Shown one piece after another: positions 28,553 through 37,722 of a DNA stretch of 64,000 nucleotides. The notes under the pieces are model-generated. The model had not been told where the DNA came from and searched no databases. It was given only the letters and a program-made list of their open reading frames with translations. The number at the start of each line of letters is the position of its first letter. The first letter of the stretch is position 1. Both the position numbers and the translations under genes were made by a program. The stretch lies in the NCBI GenBank assembly GCA_035627615.1, contig DASPLL010000086.1:62001-126000 (forward strand), in the 5' to 3' direction. The DNA comes from BRH-c25 sp035627615. Its GTDB lineage: Bacteria; Bacillota; Clostridia; Lutisporales; Lutisporaceae.

Positions 28553-30325
28553 ATGAGTATAAAAGAATCCATACTCGAACAGAGTGACAGCGTACAAGCG
28601 AAAAAAAGCCGCAGCGACAGGAAAGACAAGGGAGTATTCTACACTCCGCCGGAGGTTGTGGAGAGAATGGCGGAAGAAATGCTGTCGGCGGTTGACCTGG
28701 CTGCAGATCCTTATATAAGAATCCTTGATCCTGCCTGCGGTACAGGACTTTTTCTTGTTAAGGCCTTTGAGGTGCTTAAGAGAAGGTTTGAGGAGAATTT
28801 TAATGAAATATTGGACAGGAATAAGGAGCTTCAGGGAAAGCTGCATAAGGAAGAGCTGGGCTGCTTTATTGTTGAAAACAACCTTTGGGGGACTGATATT
28901 GATCAGGAGGCCTTGAATACGGCGGCTGAAATACTGATGATGCTGGCAGGAAAGGAATGCAGGCCGAATTTTCTGCGCTGTGACAGCCTGGTCAGCGGTA
29001 TGACGGCTCAAAGCAGCCTGTCTGGCGCCATGTCCAGGGAGGAATATGAATTCTGGGACAGCAATTATGATTATATTATCGGGAATCCTCCCTACATTGG
29101 ACATAAACAGGTATCGGGGGAATATAAAAAAGTTCTTCAGCAGCTCTATATGGGTATTTACAGGGACAAGTCCGACATATCCTATTGCTTCCTGAAAAGG
29201 GGCATAGACCTTTTGAAGAAGGGCGGAAGCCTGAGTTTCATCACCTCAAGATATTTCATGGAAGGCCCTTCAGCAGCGGGGCTGCGGAAGTATATGGCCG
29301 GTAAATGCACTATAACTGAGGTTGTGGACTTTTATGGAGGCCGCGTTTTCCAGGATGCAGGGGTAGCGGCTTGCATAATAACGCTTAAAAAGGGAAGCTA
29401 CGGTGATAAGATACAGGTTCTGAAGTATAAGCAGGGTAAAAGGAACACCGGGGTGGAGTTATTTGCTCCAATGAATTTTGAACGATTTACAGCAAACAGA
29501 TCGGAGCTCAGGGATGAGGGCTGGGTACTTTTGAATCCTGAAAAATATGGAATATTCTCCGCAGTGGAAGCAAAGGGCTACCTGACTCTGGGGGATGTCG
29601 CAGACAGCTATCAGGGTATAATAACAGGCTGCGACAGGGCTTTTGTTGTGAGCAGGAAAGAGATAGAGGAGTATGGTATTGAAGAGAAGCTCCTTAAGCC
29701 ATGGATCAAGAACAGTAATGTCAGGAAGCATTCTATTGATGCTGCAGGCCAGTTTATAATATATTCTGATTTTATAAAAGCAGAAGAGGATTTTCCAAAT
29801 GCTATAAAATATATTTCGGATTGCAGGGACAGACTTGTTGGGAGAAGGGAATGCAGGAAAGGCGTAAGGAAATGGTATCAGCTGCAGTGGGGCAGGACCA
29901 ATGAGATCTTCGAGACTCCCAAAATAGTCTATCCTTATAAATCTCCGGACAGCCGGTTTGCAGTTGATGAGGCCGGATATTACTGCAGTGCGGACATATA
30001 CAGCCTGAGGCTCAGGAAGGAATATGAAGGAAGCCTGTCTCTGAGATATATTTCTGCCGTACTTAACTCCAGACTTTTTGAATTTTATTTCAAATGCTAT
30101 GCAAAGAAAATCAGTGAAAATCTTTATGATTATTATCCTAATACCGTTCTAAGGATGAGGATACCCATGCCCAAAGCTGGTGATCCAATACAGGAAATGG
30201 CCGGCAGGCTGGTACACTGTAAAAATGAGGATGACATAAAGACTATTACATATGAGATCGACAGGGAAGTATATAAGATGTACGGTTTAAATGAAAGACA
30301 GATAAAAATTGTTGAAAAAGGCTAG
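28553..30325 (+). CDS. camA: CamA-like solitary DNA adenine N6-methyltransferase
   Basis: 590 aa. The N-terminal gamma-type (Eco57I/TaqI-like) methylase has DKGVFYTPPEVVERM, SAM motif ILDPACGTGLFLVKAFEV, WGTDIDQEAL and catalytic YDYIIGNPPYIGHK (about residues 175-190). The C-terminal half is a target-recognition domain with SYQGIITGCDRAF and RRECRKGVRKWYQLQWGR. As far as I recall, these blocks and the length closely match Clostridioides difficile CamA, the conserved orphan methylase of CAAAAA sites that affects sporulation. No nuclease domain or neighbouring restriction gene is present. Unusually, it is the third gene of the glgP-GH13 unit. The symbol is an inference from motif resemblance. 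Confidence 0.78.
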   Translation: MSIKESILEQSDSVQAKKSRSDRKDKGVFYTPPEVVERMAEEMLSAVDLAADPYIRILDPACGTGLFLVKAFEVLKRRFEENFNEILDRNKELQGKLHKEELGCFIVENNLWGTDIDQEALNTAAEILMMLAGKECRPNFLRCDSLVSGMTAQSSLSGAMSREEYEFWDSNYDYIIGNPPYIGHKQVSGEYKKVLQQLYMGIYRDKSDISYCFLKRGIDLLKKGGSLSFITSRYFMEGPSAAGLRKYMAGKCTITEVVDFYGGRVFQDAGVAACIITLKKGSYGDKIQVLKYKQGKRNTGVELFAPMNFERFTANRSELRDEGWVLLNPEKYGIFSAVEAKGYLTLGDVADSYQGIITGCDRAFVVSRKEIEEYGIEEKLLKPWIKNSNVRKHSIDAAGQFIIYSDFIKAEEDFPNAIKYISDCRDRLVGRRECRKGVRKWYQLQWGRTNEIFETPKIVYPYKSPDSRFAVDEAGYYCSADIYSLRLRKEYEGSLSLRYISAVLNSRLFEFYFKCYAKKISENLYDYYPNTVLRMRIPMPKAGDPIQEMAGRLVHCKNEDDIKTITYEIDREVYKMYGLNERQIKIVEKG

Positions 30326-30339
30326 GGTATTCCTAAAGG

Positions 30340-30497
30340 GAAAAAGGTTTCGGGGTTCCGAGGCTTCGAGGTTATGGGGAAACTCGGGTATTCCTTGTAA
30401 AAATCCGTGTGCCCCGTGTTACCCGTTCCTGAACCTATAAGGAATACCAAAGCTTTCCTCGTACCTCGTACCTCGAATCTCGAATCTCGTATCTTTA
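30340..30497. repeat. Intergenic low-complexity repeat block
   Basis: Contains GGTTTCGGGGTTCCGAGG and several copies of TCGAATC/TCGTACC-type units (30460-30495). An outer GGTATTCC/GGAATACC inverted pair is also present. Similar text occurs at 17975, 21440-21560 and 33357. No gene seen. Confidence 0.7.
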
Positions 30498-30515
30498 AAT
30501 TTTGGAGGGGTTGCA

Positions 30516-31202
30516 ATGCTTTTATTGGCTGCGGCGGTAGCTCCATCGGCTGCTCTGCTTTATTATTTTTACACCAGGGATAAATATGAAAGGGAACCGA
30601 GGCTGCTGCTCCTGAAGTCGTTCCTGATGGGTGGAGGTCTGGTAATACCTGTACTTTTTGTAGAGTTGACCTTGAATATATTTGATATTGCCGAAGGTAA
30701 CCTGCTGGCTGCCGGCTATACTGCCTTTGTAGTAGCGGGGCTTTCTGAGGAATCCTTCAAATTTCTGTTTTTTTTCCTGTACATATGGAAAAATAGAGAA
30801 TTCAATGAAATGTACGACGGGATAGTATATGCAGTATTTATTTCCCTGGGCTTTGCAACTGTGGAGAATCTCGCATATGTACTCCAGACCGGCTTTGATA
30901 CTGCATTTATAAGATCACTTACAGCTGTACCCGCTCATGCACTTTTTGCAGTGGTTATGGGTTATTACCTGGGTATCGCAAAATTTGCGAAGCTGCAGTA
31001 CAGGAGGAAATATATATGGCTTGGATTTATGAGCCCTGTAATACTTCATGGAATATATGATTTCATACTGCTTTCGCAGAAATTTTATTTGCTGGTGCTT
31101 TTCATACCTTATATGATATACCTCTGGAAAAGAGGCCTCGGGCATGTTGATGAACTGCTGGAATATTCGCCCTTCAGGGACAATGAAGACAGTAGAGAAT
31201 AA
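30516..31202 (+). CDS. prsW: PrsW-family intramembrane metalloprotease
   Basis: 228 aa, about seven to eight membrane segments. PrsW signatures are SEESFKFLFF (EExxK), ATVENLAYV (xENxxY) and PAHALFAVVMGYYLG (histidine). PrsW cleaves anti-sigma factors such as RsiW in Bacillus and RsiT in C. difficile (site-1 protease). No sigma/anti-sigma pair is adjacent, so the target lies elsewhere. ATG follows GGAGGGG. Confidence 0.9.
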   Translation: MLLLAAAVAPSAALLYYFYTRDKYEREPRLLLLKSFLMGGGLVIPVLFVELTLNIFDIAEGNLLAAGYTAFVVAGLSEESFKFLFFFLYIWKNREFNEMYDGIVYAVFISLGFATVENLAYVLQTGFDTAFIRSLTAVPAHALFAVVMGYYLGIAKFAKLQYRRKYIWLGFMSPVILHGIYDFILLSQKFYLLVLFIPYMIYLWKRGLGHVDELLEYSPFRDNEDSRE

Positions 31203-31203
31203 A

Positions 31204-32295
31204 CTAATGTATATAGTTTATTCTCCTGTTCTTGCCTATATAGTCCACAAATGCCTCCAGCCTTGTCTGATATCCTGCCTCACCGGTCTGTTCATCGACG
31301 ATCAGGTATAATATTGGGATGCCATAGTCCTTTTCCACCTGTGGAAGTATTGCGCGGGAAACTATTTCCGGCATACAGGTCATGGGATATATCTGAACAA
31401 GTCCGTCGTAGCCAAGCTTTGCATAGTGTACTGCATGACCGATGCACTGCTGTGTATGGCCTCCTATGAGGACGGGCAGATAAGGCTTTGACAGCTTCTT
31501 TTCCATTCTATAGCCCTTCCGTCCGGTGACGGGCAGTATAACGGTGTTGCGCGCCCAATCCCTTACCGTCATAGACCTGTGTACCTCCACACCCAGATCC
31601 CCGAGTCTTTCCTCCACATTGAGGTTTGTGAAGGGCTCAATGATTGTGTATATTTCTCCGATTATTCCTACCTTTATCGGTTTGAAGCTGTTGTCAATAT
31701 CTATCCTGCTTATCTTGTTCCTGGTTTCCTGGATCAATTGAAGCATCTGGGCTGTACCCCTGGCATTCATAACATCCTTCTTAAACTCATGCATTATGCT
31801 TCTTATTTCTGCTTTGTTGGCAGCCCTTGGCCGGGTATAATAAAGCAGCTCATTCAGACTGTCTACTTCACAACATACCTTGTACGCATTCATAAAGGCA
31901 GTGATTATATTTGCCCTGCCGCCTCCGGAGATTTTCTTTATTGTATCATAGAAATCACTATAACCCTCCCTTGGAGGATCAAGAATAATGATATCCACAT
32001 CTTTATACCCCGCTTCCTCCAGGGCTTGCTTCTGCAGCGGACCATAGTAGCCAAAACGGCATGGCCCGCAGCTTCCAGTGATGAGTATTGTATCTGCTCC
32101 AGCTTTGATGCTGTTCATATAATTCCCCAGCATTATTTTGTATGGCAGGCATATGGTCTCCGGTGAGATGGAAGAGCCAAGCCTCAGGGTGGAATTTGTA
32201 GTGAACGCGGGTATCACACTTTCCACACCTATGTCATCCATCAGACTTTTAACTGCTATGTATGCTTCTCCCATATGCGGGTATGTAAGCCGCAT
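31204..32295 (-). CDS. 2-hydroxyacyl-CoA dehydratase D-component-like / DUF2229-related protein
   Basis: 363 aa. Cys motifs ETICLPYKIMLGNYM, TGSCGPCRFGYYGPLQ, HTQQCIGHA and YPMTCMPEIV point to an Fe-S protein related to 2-hydroxyglutaryl-CoA dehydratase components and the CoA-activase-associated DUF2229 family. The reaction is unknown. Start at 32295 is chosen for GGAGGGGG (reverse of 32303-32310); a longer frame to 32376 runs into the upstream gene. It overlaps the next gene by 47 bp, so the pair is an operon, probably working with an activator ATPase such as the one at 14196. Confidence 0.78.
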   Translation of the reverse strand: MRLTYPHMGEAYIAVKSLMDDIGVESVIPAFTTNSTLRLGSSISPETICLPYKIMLGNYMNSIKAGADTILITGSCGPCRFGYYGPLQKQALEEAGYKDVDIIILDPPREGYSDFYDTIKKISGGGRANIITAFMNAYKVCCEVDSLNELLYYTRPRAANKAEIRSIMHEFKKDVMNARGTAQMLQLIQETRNKISRIDIDNSFKPIKVGIIGEIYTIIEPFTNLNVEERLGDLGVEVHRSMTVRDWARNTVILPVTGRKGYRMEKKLSKPYLPVLIGGHTQQCIGHAVHYAKLGYDGLVQIYPMTCMPEIVSRAILPQVEKDYGIPILYLIVDEQTGEAGYQTRLEAFVDYIGKNRRINYIH

Positions 32296-33256
32296 CTGAA
32301 TTCCCCCTCCTGTCCAGTAAGTCGTAGAATGCCTCCAGACGGGTGTTAAAGCCTGCATCACCCGTATGCTCATCAATATTCAGCACCATGTATGGCTTTT
32401 TATAATATCTTCTTGCCTGCTTCTCAATAAACTCCCCAACCAGGGAATCCACTCCACAACCGAAGGCTGTCAGTGCCAGCATTCCGTCAATAGAACTATT
32501 ATCCATTATATATAATGCGCTGCCTATAAGGCTTTTACCGCTGCTCCAGAACATCCTCTTTGAAAGCTCCATACACCGTTCATTTATTATCTGAGGATCT
32601 ATCATATCGGGAGTAATAATTTCAATACCCCGTTCTTCGAGCTTTTTCATCAGTCTCATGTTTATAAAGCTGTCATATAGAAGATAAGGATGGCCGATAA
32701 GCCCTATCCTGGCGTTTGTTCTGTAAAAACTACGCGGTATGGCTGCAATTACACGGTCTGGAGTATTGCCCTTATACACTGCGGCTTTAAATTTCTCATG
32801 AGCCTTCATGGCCGCATTTATTCCCTTGTTGATCTTTACAGGGTTCCTGAATTTCAGCGAAAATGCCATCCTGTACAGTGCCTTCACAAGCTCGCTGCGG
32901 TTTTTCACAAGATTTATTTCGGTATCTATGAGAGGAGGCAGGTCTGGAACCGAATACTTGACCATTTCGGGAAGGCCGCCAAATTTGGGACATATATACT
33001 CGCCCTTTGATACGCTTGTAAGACGTGGCACCAGTATACAATCCACCTTATTCCTCAGACCGTATGCATGGCCATGGTATACCTTTACAGGCAGACATGC
33101 GTCGTCTATGCTGTAGAGTACACCTTTGTCAAGAATTTCCTTCGTAGTTTCCGGAGAGGGAACAACCTCAGCTCCCAGCTCTGTAAGGAAGGTCTCAATA
33201 AACGGGTAATACTTATAAAAATACATTCCCCTGGGAATGCCAACTTTTACAGCCAC
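32249..33256 (-). CDS. DUF2229 acyl-CoA dehydratase activase-related protein
   Basis: 335 aa. VGIPRGMYFYKYYPFIETFL, VDCILVPRLTS, EYICPKFGGLPEMVKY, LTAFGCGVDSLVGEFIEKQA and LNIDEHTGDAGFNTRLEAF match the DUF2229 family that is either fused to or encoded beside BadF-type activases. It shares the final D/E-H/Q-T-G...TRLEAF block with its downstream neighbour, so the two are paralogous partners. First gene of the pair; function unknown. Confidence 0.8.
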   Translation of the reverse strand: MAVKVGIPRGMYFYKYYPFIETFLTELGAEVVPSPETTKEILDKGVLYSIDDACLPVKVYHGHAYGLRNKVDCILVPRLTSVSKGEYICPKFGGLPEMVKYSVPDLPPLIDTEINLVKNRSELVKALYRMAFSLKFRNPVKINKGINAAMKAHEKFKAAVYKGNTPDRVIAAIPRSFYRTNARIGLIGHPYLLYDSFINMRLMKKLEERGIEIITPDMIDPQIINERCMELSKRMFWSSGKSLIGSALYIMDNSSIDGMLALTAFGCGVDSLVGEFIEKQARRYYKKPYMVLNIDEHTGDAGFNTRLEAFYDLLDRRGNSDAAYIPAYGRSIHSS

Positions 33257-33318
33257 TGAATCACCTCTTTTCCTCTAATATTATTAACAAAAGGCAGAGG
33301 TTTAAAACAGAAATAAAA

Positions 33319-33353
33319 AAAATCAGAAGCATGTTATTTATGCTTCTGATTTT
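33319..33353 (-). terminator. Terminator of the minus-strand fthC unit
   Basis: 13-bp stem AAAATCAGAAGCA / TGCTTCTGATTTT. On the minus strand it is followed by a long T-rich tract (reverse of 33310-33322). Confidence 0.8.
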
Positions 33354-33356
33354 ACG

Positions 33357-33456
33357 GGCGATGGGCAATGGGCAATGAGCAATGGGTTGCGCGCATTTTT
33401 GGCAGGGCTTCGAAGCGTTGCTAAAATCCTCGTATCTCGCATCTCGAATCTCGTAT
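33357..33456. repeat. Intergenic low-complexity repeat block
   Basis: Text-like tandem units: GGGCAATGGGCAATGAGCAA, then GGCTTCGAAG and TCGTATCTCGCATCTCGAA. It ends exactly where the chromate transporter relic begins. Related to blocks at 17975, 21440 and 30340. Confidence 0.7.
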
Positions 33457-33763
33457 CTATAATACTCCGTAGATTACTATCCCAAGCACTCCAGATAATA
33501 GTAATGCAATTATCGGGTTTAGCTTCAGCTTGTAAACTCCGGTAAAAACCAGCAGTGCTATCAGGACACCTTTAAAATCTATAATGGAAACCTTTCCGAT
33601 ATCTATGCAGGCGGCGGCTATAAGTCCAAGTACAGCAGGCCTTATACCGCGGATAATCCGGTTGATCTGTCTTAAGTGCTTGAATTTATTATAATAAACT
33701 GATACGAGTAGTGTAATGGCTGTTCCTCCTTCCTGAAGAGGAAGAATCCCAGGATGCCGCTGA
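33457..33763 (-). pseudogene. Chromate transporter (ChrA) C-terminal relic
   Basis: On the minus strand an open frame with no ATG/GTG/TTG start reads LPLQEGGTAITLLVSVYYNK, RQINRIIRGIRPAVLGLIAA, FKGVLIALLVFTGVYKLKLN and PIIALLLSGVLGIVIYGVL, then stop at 33457. This is the C-terminal half of a CHR-domain chromate transporter. The 5' part is missing: the frame begins right behind the fthC stop codon. Probably a deletion remnant. Confidence 0.7.
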
Positions 33764-34336
33764 TCAATTATGTATGCAGTTTATTGTACTTTTTTCAGTA
33801 ATGACATAATCTGCCGCAATATCGAATTCATCTGAAGGTACATGGTCAACAATTTGGAAGGAATAAGCAAGGGCGGCTTTTACTGCGTCAGGCTGCAGCC
33901 GCTTCATGAATCTGTCATAATAACCTGCACCGAAGCCTATCCTGTTTCCTGAATTGTCAAAGGCTACTCCTGGAACGAGCACCAGATCGATCAAACTGCT
34001 GTCGGATAATCTGATATATTCCGCCCTGGGTTCCCTTATGCCGAAATGGCCTTCCTTCAGCTCCTTGAGGCTTGTTATTCTGGAAATGCAAAGCTCGTGG
34101 GTTTCCGGTATGCATACAGGAATATATACCTTCTTGTTATGCATAAGACAGTAGTCAATAATCGGATCAGTCTTTACTTCATGCTTGAAATCCAGATATA
34201 TCATCACATGAGCTGATGTATTGAAAAAGCTGTTTTCCTTCAGATGAGAAAATATGCTTTGGCTGAAATGGTATACCTCGTCATCAGACAGTTTGTTTCT
34301 TATTTCAAGGATTTGTTTTCTTATAGCTTCCTTCAT
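33764..34336 (-). CDS. 5-formyltetrahydrofolate cyclo-ligase
   Basis: 190 aa, also known as MTHFS/FAU1/YgfA. Converts 5-formyl-THF to methenyl-THF with ATP. Seen: KQILEIRNKLS, FGIREPR, LVPGVAFD and RIGFGAGYYDRFM, the ATP/folate-binding blocks. Full length. The stop is directly followed by the chromate transporter relic. Confidence 0.94.
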   Translation of the reverse strand: MKEAIRKQILEIRNKLSDDEVYHFSQSIFSHLKENSFFNTSAHVMIYLDFKHEVKTDPIIDYCLMHNKKVYIPVCIPETHELCISRITSLKELKEGHFGIREPRAEYIRLSDSSLIDLVLVPGVAFDNSGNRIGFGAGYYDRFMKRLQPDAVKAALAYSFQIVDHVPSDEFDIAADYVITEKSTINCIHN

Positions 34337-34620
34337 GGGCTCCTCCGCATCTTATCCAGATTTTTCTCATAGTATTTATAGTAGCATTAATAATATAGTG
34401 GGTGCAATCGAAAATTAGTATGTAAAATTATTTTTGGAATGAGAGAAACATCAGACTTTAGTTTTAAAGCGACGTATATTATTATGAAAGAAAGAATGAC
34501 AGATTAGAAGAATGGATTACTTTACTACTTGATGAATGCAAGTCCATTATACCAAAAAAATTTGTGCAGAATCTGAGTAAAAAATATTATTTTTTCGTCA
34601 AACATATAGGAGGTAAAATA

Positions 34621-35118
34621 ATGAATAGAAATTCAAATATTGTGATTGGTGCAGTTTTAATAACCATGGGAACATTGTTCCTCCTGTCAAACCTGGGTTA
34701 TCTGAGCTTCAGCTGGAACTATGTGTGGCCTCTGGCACTGCTGGTTCCCGGGATATATATGCATTTTGCATTCTTCACAGGAATTGACAGGAATCCCGGG
34801 ATATTGGTTCCGGGAGGGATACTTACCACTTATGGTGCTCTATTTTATGCCAACGTGTTTTTTGGATGGCATATGATGGCTGACCTTTGGCCAATGTTTC
34901 TTATAGGTATTGCAGTGGGACTGTTTGAGCTGTACCTGTTTGGCAGCCGTGACAAAGGACTTCTTGTCCCTGTATTTATACTTGGAGGCATAGGACTATC
35001 AGCCCTGTTAAGGACTTTTATATTCTTTGACCTGAAGAATTATATTGTACCCGTAATACTGATTGTGATCGGGATAATGATAATATCCAAAAGGGACGGT
35101 AAAAGAGGCAACAGCTAA
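34621..35118 (+). CDS. LiaF/LiaI-like transmembrane protein (DUF5668 type)
   Basis: 165 aa with four to six short hydrophobic segments. N-terminal VIGAVLITMGTLFLLSNLGY and a repeated WPLALLVPGI / WPMFLIGIAVGL / VPVILIVIGIMII pattern are typical of LiaI-LiaF-like envelope-stress membrane domains. The soluble LiaF domain is absent. Start ATG at 34621 follows AGGAGG; the longer frame from 34564 is unsupported. No lia kinase nearby. Confidence 0.75.
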   Translation: MNRNSNIVIGAVLITMGTLFLLSNLGYLSFSWNYVWPLALLVPGIYMHFAFFTGIDRNPGILVPGGILTTYGALFYANVFFGWHMMADLWPMFLIGIAVGLFELYLFGSRDKGLLVPVFILGGIGLSALLRTFIFFDLKNYIVPVILIVIGIMIISKRDGKRGNS

Positions 35119-35123
35119 AATCT

Positions 35124-35239
35124 CAGCTGGTACGGACTATACATTGCTTCAATAAAGTGCATTTGAAGCTGCACTTTACTCGATTTAAATATCGATCCGT
35201 AAGCAAAATGGAAGTATGTTATGTTATATGTACCAGCTG
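35124..35239. repeat. 116-bp element bounded by 10-bp inverted repeats
   Basis: CAGCTGGTAC at 35124-35133 and GTACCAGCTG at 35230-35239 flank an internal hairpin AAGTGCA/TGCACTT. No coding frame. Together with the terminator at 35276 this explains most of the 323-bp gap before the response regulator. Confidence 0.45.
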
Positions 35240-35275
35240 TTGACATATATTCTTCTTCATAACCAATAAAGAATG

Positions 35276-35332
35276 CTGAATATGATGCTAGGATTTAAAT
35301 TTATGAAATCCAATGCATTATATTCAGTTTTT
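35276..35332 (+). terminator. Terminator after the LiaF-like gene
   Basis: CTGAATATGATGC / GCATTATATTCAG outer stem and GGATTT/AAATCC inner stem, followed by TTTTT. Confidence 0.75.
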
Positions 35333-35441
35333 GCTATCGTCATAATTCTCTATTTATTGACAATAATAAAAGTGAAAGGTATATTAGTTATAGAATATAT
35401 TTACTGTTGGTTTTTTCATTTATATAAATCGGGGTGATGAT

Positions 35442-35867
35442 GTGGCGCAGATTCTTATTGTTGATGACTCAATTATAATGAGGCGTAATCTGAAGACTAT
35501 ACTGACAAAGGCAGGGCATTCAGTTATTGCTGAAGCAGCTAACGGGAAAGAGGCTTTAGTTGAGTTTGAAAAGCACATGCCTGATCTGGTCACTATGGAT
35601 ATTACGATGCCGATAATGAATGGAATAGAAGCGGTCAGCAGAATTATAAGCAGCTTCCCGGAAGCAAGGATTATCATGATCAGTGCCCTGGATCAGAGGA
35701 ATATGGTATTTGAAGCACTGGAAAGCGGTGCAAAGCATTATATAATAAAGCCGATCACTGCTGAAAATGTTCTTAAGGTTGTCAATACTGTACTTGAGGA
35801 AGTGGAAATAGTAGGGACGGAAAAGGGGCCTTTTCCTGAAAAGACGGCAGTGGAGAACAGGAATTGA
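35442..35867 (+). CDS. Single-domain response regulator (CheY-like)
   Basis: 141 aa, a receiver domain only: ILIVDDSIIMRRN, phospho-acceptor in LVTMDITMPIMNG, MISALDQ and the lysine in IIKPITAENV. A tail of about 20 residues follows. GTG start at 35442 with GGGGTGAT upstream. No kinase is beside it; such proteins serve chemotaxis or phosphorelay systems. Confidence 0.9.
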   Translation: MAQILIVDDSIIMRRNLKTILTKAGHSVIAEAANGKEALVEFEKHMPDLVTMDITMPIMNGIEAVSRIISSFPEARIIMISALDQRNMVFEALESGAKHYIIKPITAENVLKVVNTVLEEVEIVGTEKGPFPEKTAVENRN

Positions 35868-35973
35868 ATAAATGTATTTGAATTGATCAACCTGAGATAT
35901 ATAATATATTAATGGTTGATTTTTATATTGAACTTGGATTATTTTGTATACTATATTGGTTGGAGGTTGACGA

Positions 35974-37722
35974 ATGAATAAGCTGAGGAGATTTATTTCG
36001 TATTATAAGCCTTATAAAGGCTTGTTTTTCCTTGATATGCTCTGTTCCTTTACGGCTGCAGGGGTGGACCTGCTTTTCCCGGTGCTTGTCAAGTATCTGC
36101 TGGAGCATGGTTTGAGCGCAGAGGTGGGTATGGCTCTCGACATCATAATGAAGATAGGTGCATTAATGCTTGTCATGTATATACTCAAGTATTTCTGCCA
36201 GTACTTCATCACGGCCTGGGGGCATATTATGGGGGCAAGAATGGAATATGACATGAGGGAGGATATTTTCGGGCATCTGCAGAAGCTTTCCTTTTCATTC
36301 TATGACAATAATAAGACAGGACAGATAATGTCAAGGATTGTTAACGACCTGTTTGATATTACCGAGCTTGCGCACCACGGTCCCGAAGAAGTATTCATCT
36401 CCCTGATAAAAATAATCGGTTCCTTTTTTATACTGCTTAGCATAGATGTGAAGCTGACTTTGATAACCTTTGCCTTCATTCCCTTTATGATGGGTTTTGC
36501 CTTCTTTTATAATGACAAGATGCGTTCGGTATTCAGGAGAAACAGGCAGAAGATAGCAGAGATTAATGCACAGATAGAGGACAGTATAGCAGGGATCAGG
36601 GTGGTACAGTCCTTTTCCAATGAAAGGGTGGAACAGGAGAAGTTCACCCAGGGGAACACGGGCTTCTACGATACAAAAAAAGAAAGCTATTATTATATGG
36701 GACGTTTCTTCAGCGGCATCAGGCTGTTTGACGGTATAATCTATATAGTTGCGGTGATTGCCGGGGCATATTTTATAAATCTTGGCACTATAAAAACCTC
36801 GGACCTTGTTGCATACCTGCTCTATATAAATACCTTCCTTGTTCCCATAAGATCGCTTATCGACTTTACAGAGCAGTTTCAGAAAGGAATGACAGGCTTT
36901 GAAAGGTTCCTTGAAATCATGGATACTGAGCCCGATATTAAGGATAGCAGTGATAGCGTCACACTGGAGAAGGTTCGTGGAAGGGTAGAATTTGAAGGTG
37001 TTTCCTTCAAGTATGATGAGGGAGGACATGTTCTGAAGAATATAAACCTGAACCTGGAGCCCGGGGAGACAGCTGCTCTTGTTGGACCTTCAGGAGGAGG
37101 AAAATCAACACTCTGCAGCCTTATTCCAAGGTTTTATGAAGTGACTGAGGGAACCATAAGAGTTGACGGAACAGATATCAGGAATATAAAATTGGACTCC
37201 TTGAGAAAGAATATAGGAATCGTCCAGCAGGATGTATATCTTTTTGCAGGGACGATCCTTGAGAATATCAGGTATGGTAAGCCGGAAGCCACCCGGGAGG
37301 AAATCATCCGGGCAGCCAGGGAGGCAAATGCCCATGATTTTATATTAGGACTGGAGAAGGGCTATGAAACCTATGTGGGAGAAAGAGGAGTAAAGCTTTC
37401 AGGAGGGCAGAAGCAGAGAATAAGTATAGCAAGAGCTTTTCTTAAAAACCCCCCTATATTGATACTTGATGAAGCCACCTCCTCCCTGGACAACCAGAGC
37501 GAGAAAATAGTGCAGCAGTCTCTCGAAAACCTGTCCAGCAACAGGACAACCTTTGTGATAGCCCATAGGCTTTCAACCATCAAGAGAGCAAAGACGATAC
37601 TGGTGCTTACCGACAATGGAATAGAGGAAAAGGGAAGCCATGAGGAGCTTATATGCAGCAATGGGATATATGCATCGCTGTATAATGCGCAATTTGAAGA
37701 TTTTGAAGAAATAAAGATATAA
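35974..37722 (+). CDS. ABC exporter, fused membrane and ATPase domains (MsbA/BmrA-like)
   Basis: 582 aa. Six membrane helices (about 1-310) and a C-terminal ATPase: Walker A GPSGGGKST, Q-loop VQQDVYLFAGT, signature KLSGGQKQRISIARA, Walker B ILILDEATSSLD and H-loop IAHRLST. Homodimeric multidrug/lipid exporter type. ATG follows TTGGAGG. Its last 256 bp are duplicated at 41793-42048, and the terminator expected after it survives only behind the duplicate. Confidence 0.93.
   Translation: MNKLRRFISYYKPYKGLFFLDMLCSFTAAGVDLLFPVLVKYLLEHGLSAEVGMALDIIMKIGALMLVMYILKYFCQYFITAWGHIMGARMEYDMREDIFGHLQKLSFSFYDNNKTGQIMSRIVNDLFDITELAHHGPEEVFISLIKIIGSFFILLSIDVKLTLITFAFIPFMMGFAFFYNDKMRSVFRRNRQKIAEINAQIEDSIAGIRVVQSFSNERVEQEKFTQGNTGFYDTKKESYYYMGRFFSGIRLFDGIIYIVAVIAGAYFINLGTIKTSDLVAYLLYINTFLVPIRSLIDFTEQFQKGMTGFERFLEIMDTEPDIKDSSDSVTLEKVRGRVEFEGVSFKYDEGGHVLKNINLNLEPGETAALVGPSGGGKSTLCSLIPRFYEVTEGTIRVDGTDIRNIKLDSLRKNIGIVQQDVYLFAGTILENIRYGKPEATREEIIRAAREANAHDFILGLEKGYETYVGERGVKLSGGQKQRISIARAFLKNPPILILDEATSSLDNQSEKIVQQSLENLSSNRTTFVIAHRLSTIKRAKTILVLTDNGIEEKGSHEELICSNGIYASLYNAQFEDFEEIKI

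Noticed and set aside
28553..30325. Type IIG restriction-modification enzyme
   Set aside because: At 590 aa there is no N-terminal nuclease domain, and no restriction gene is adjacent; a solitary methylase fits better.
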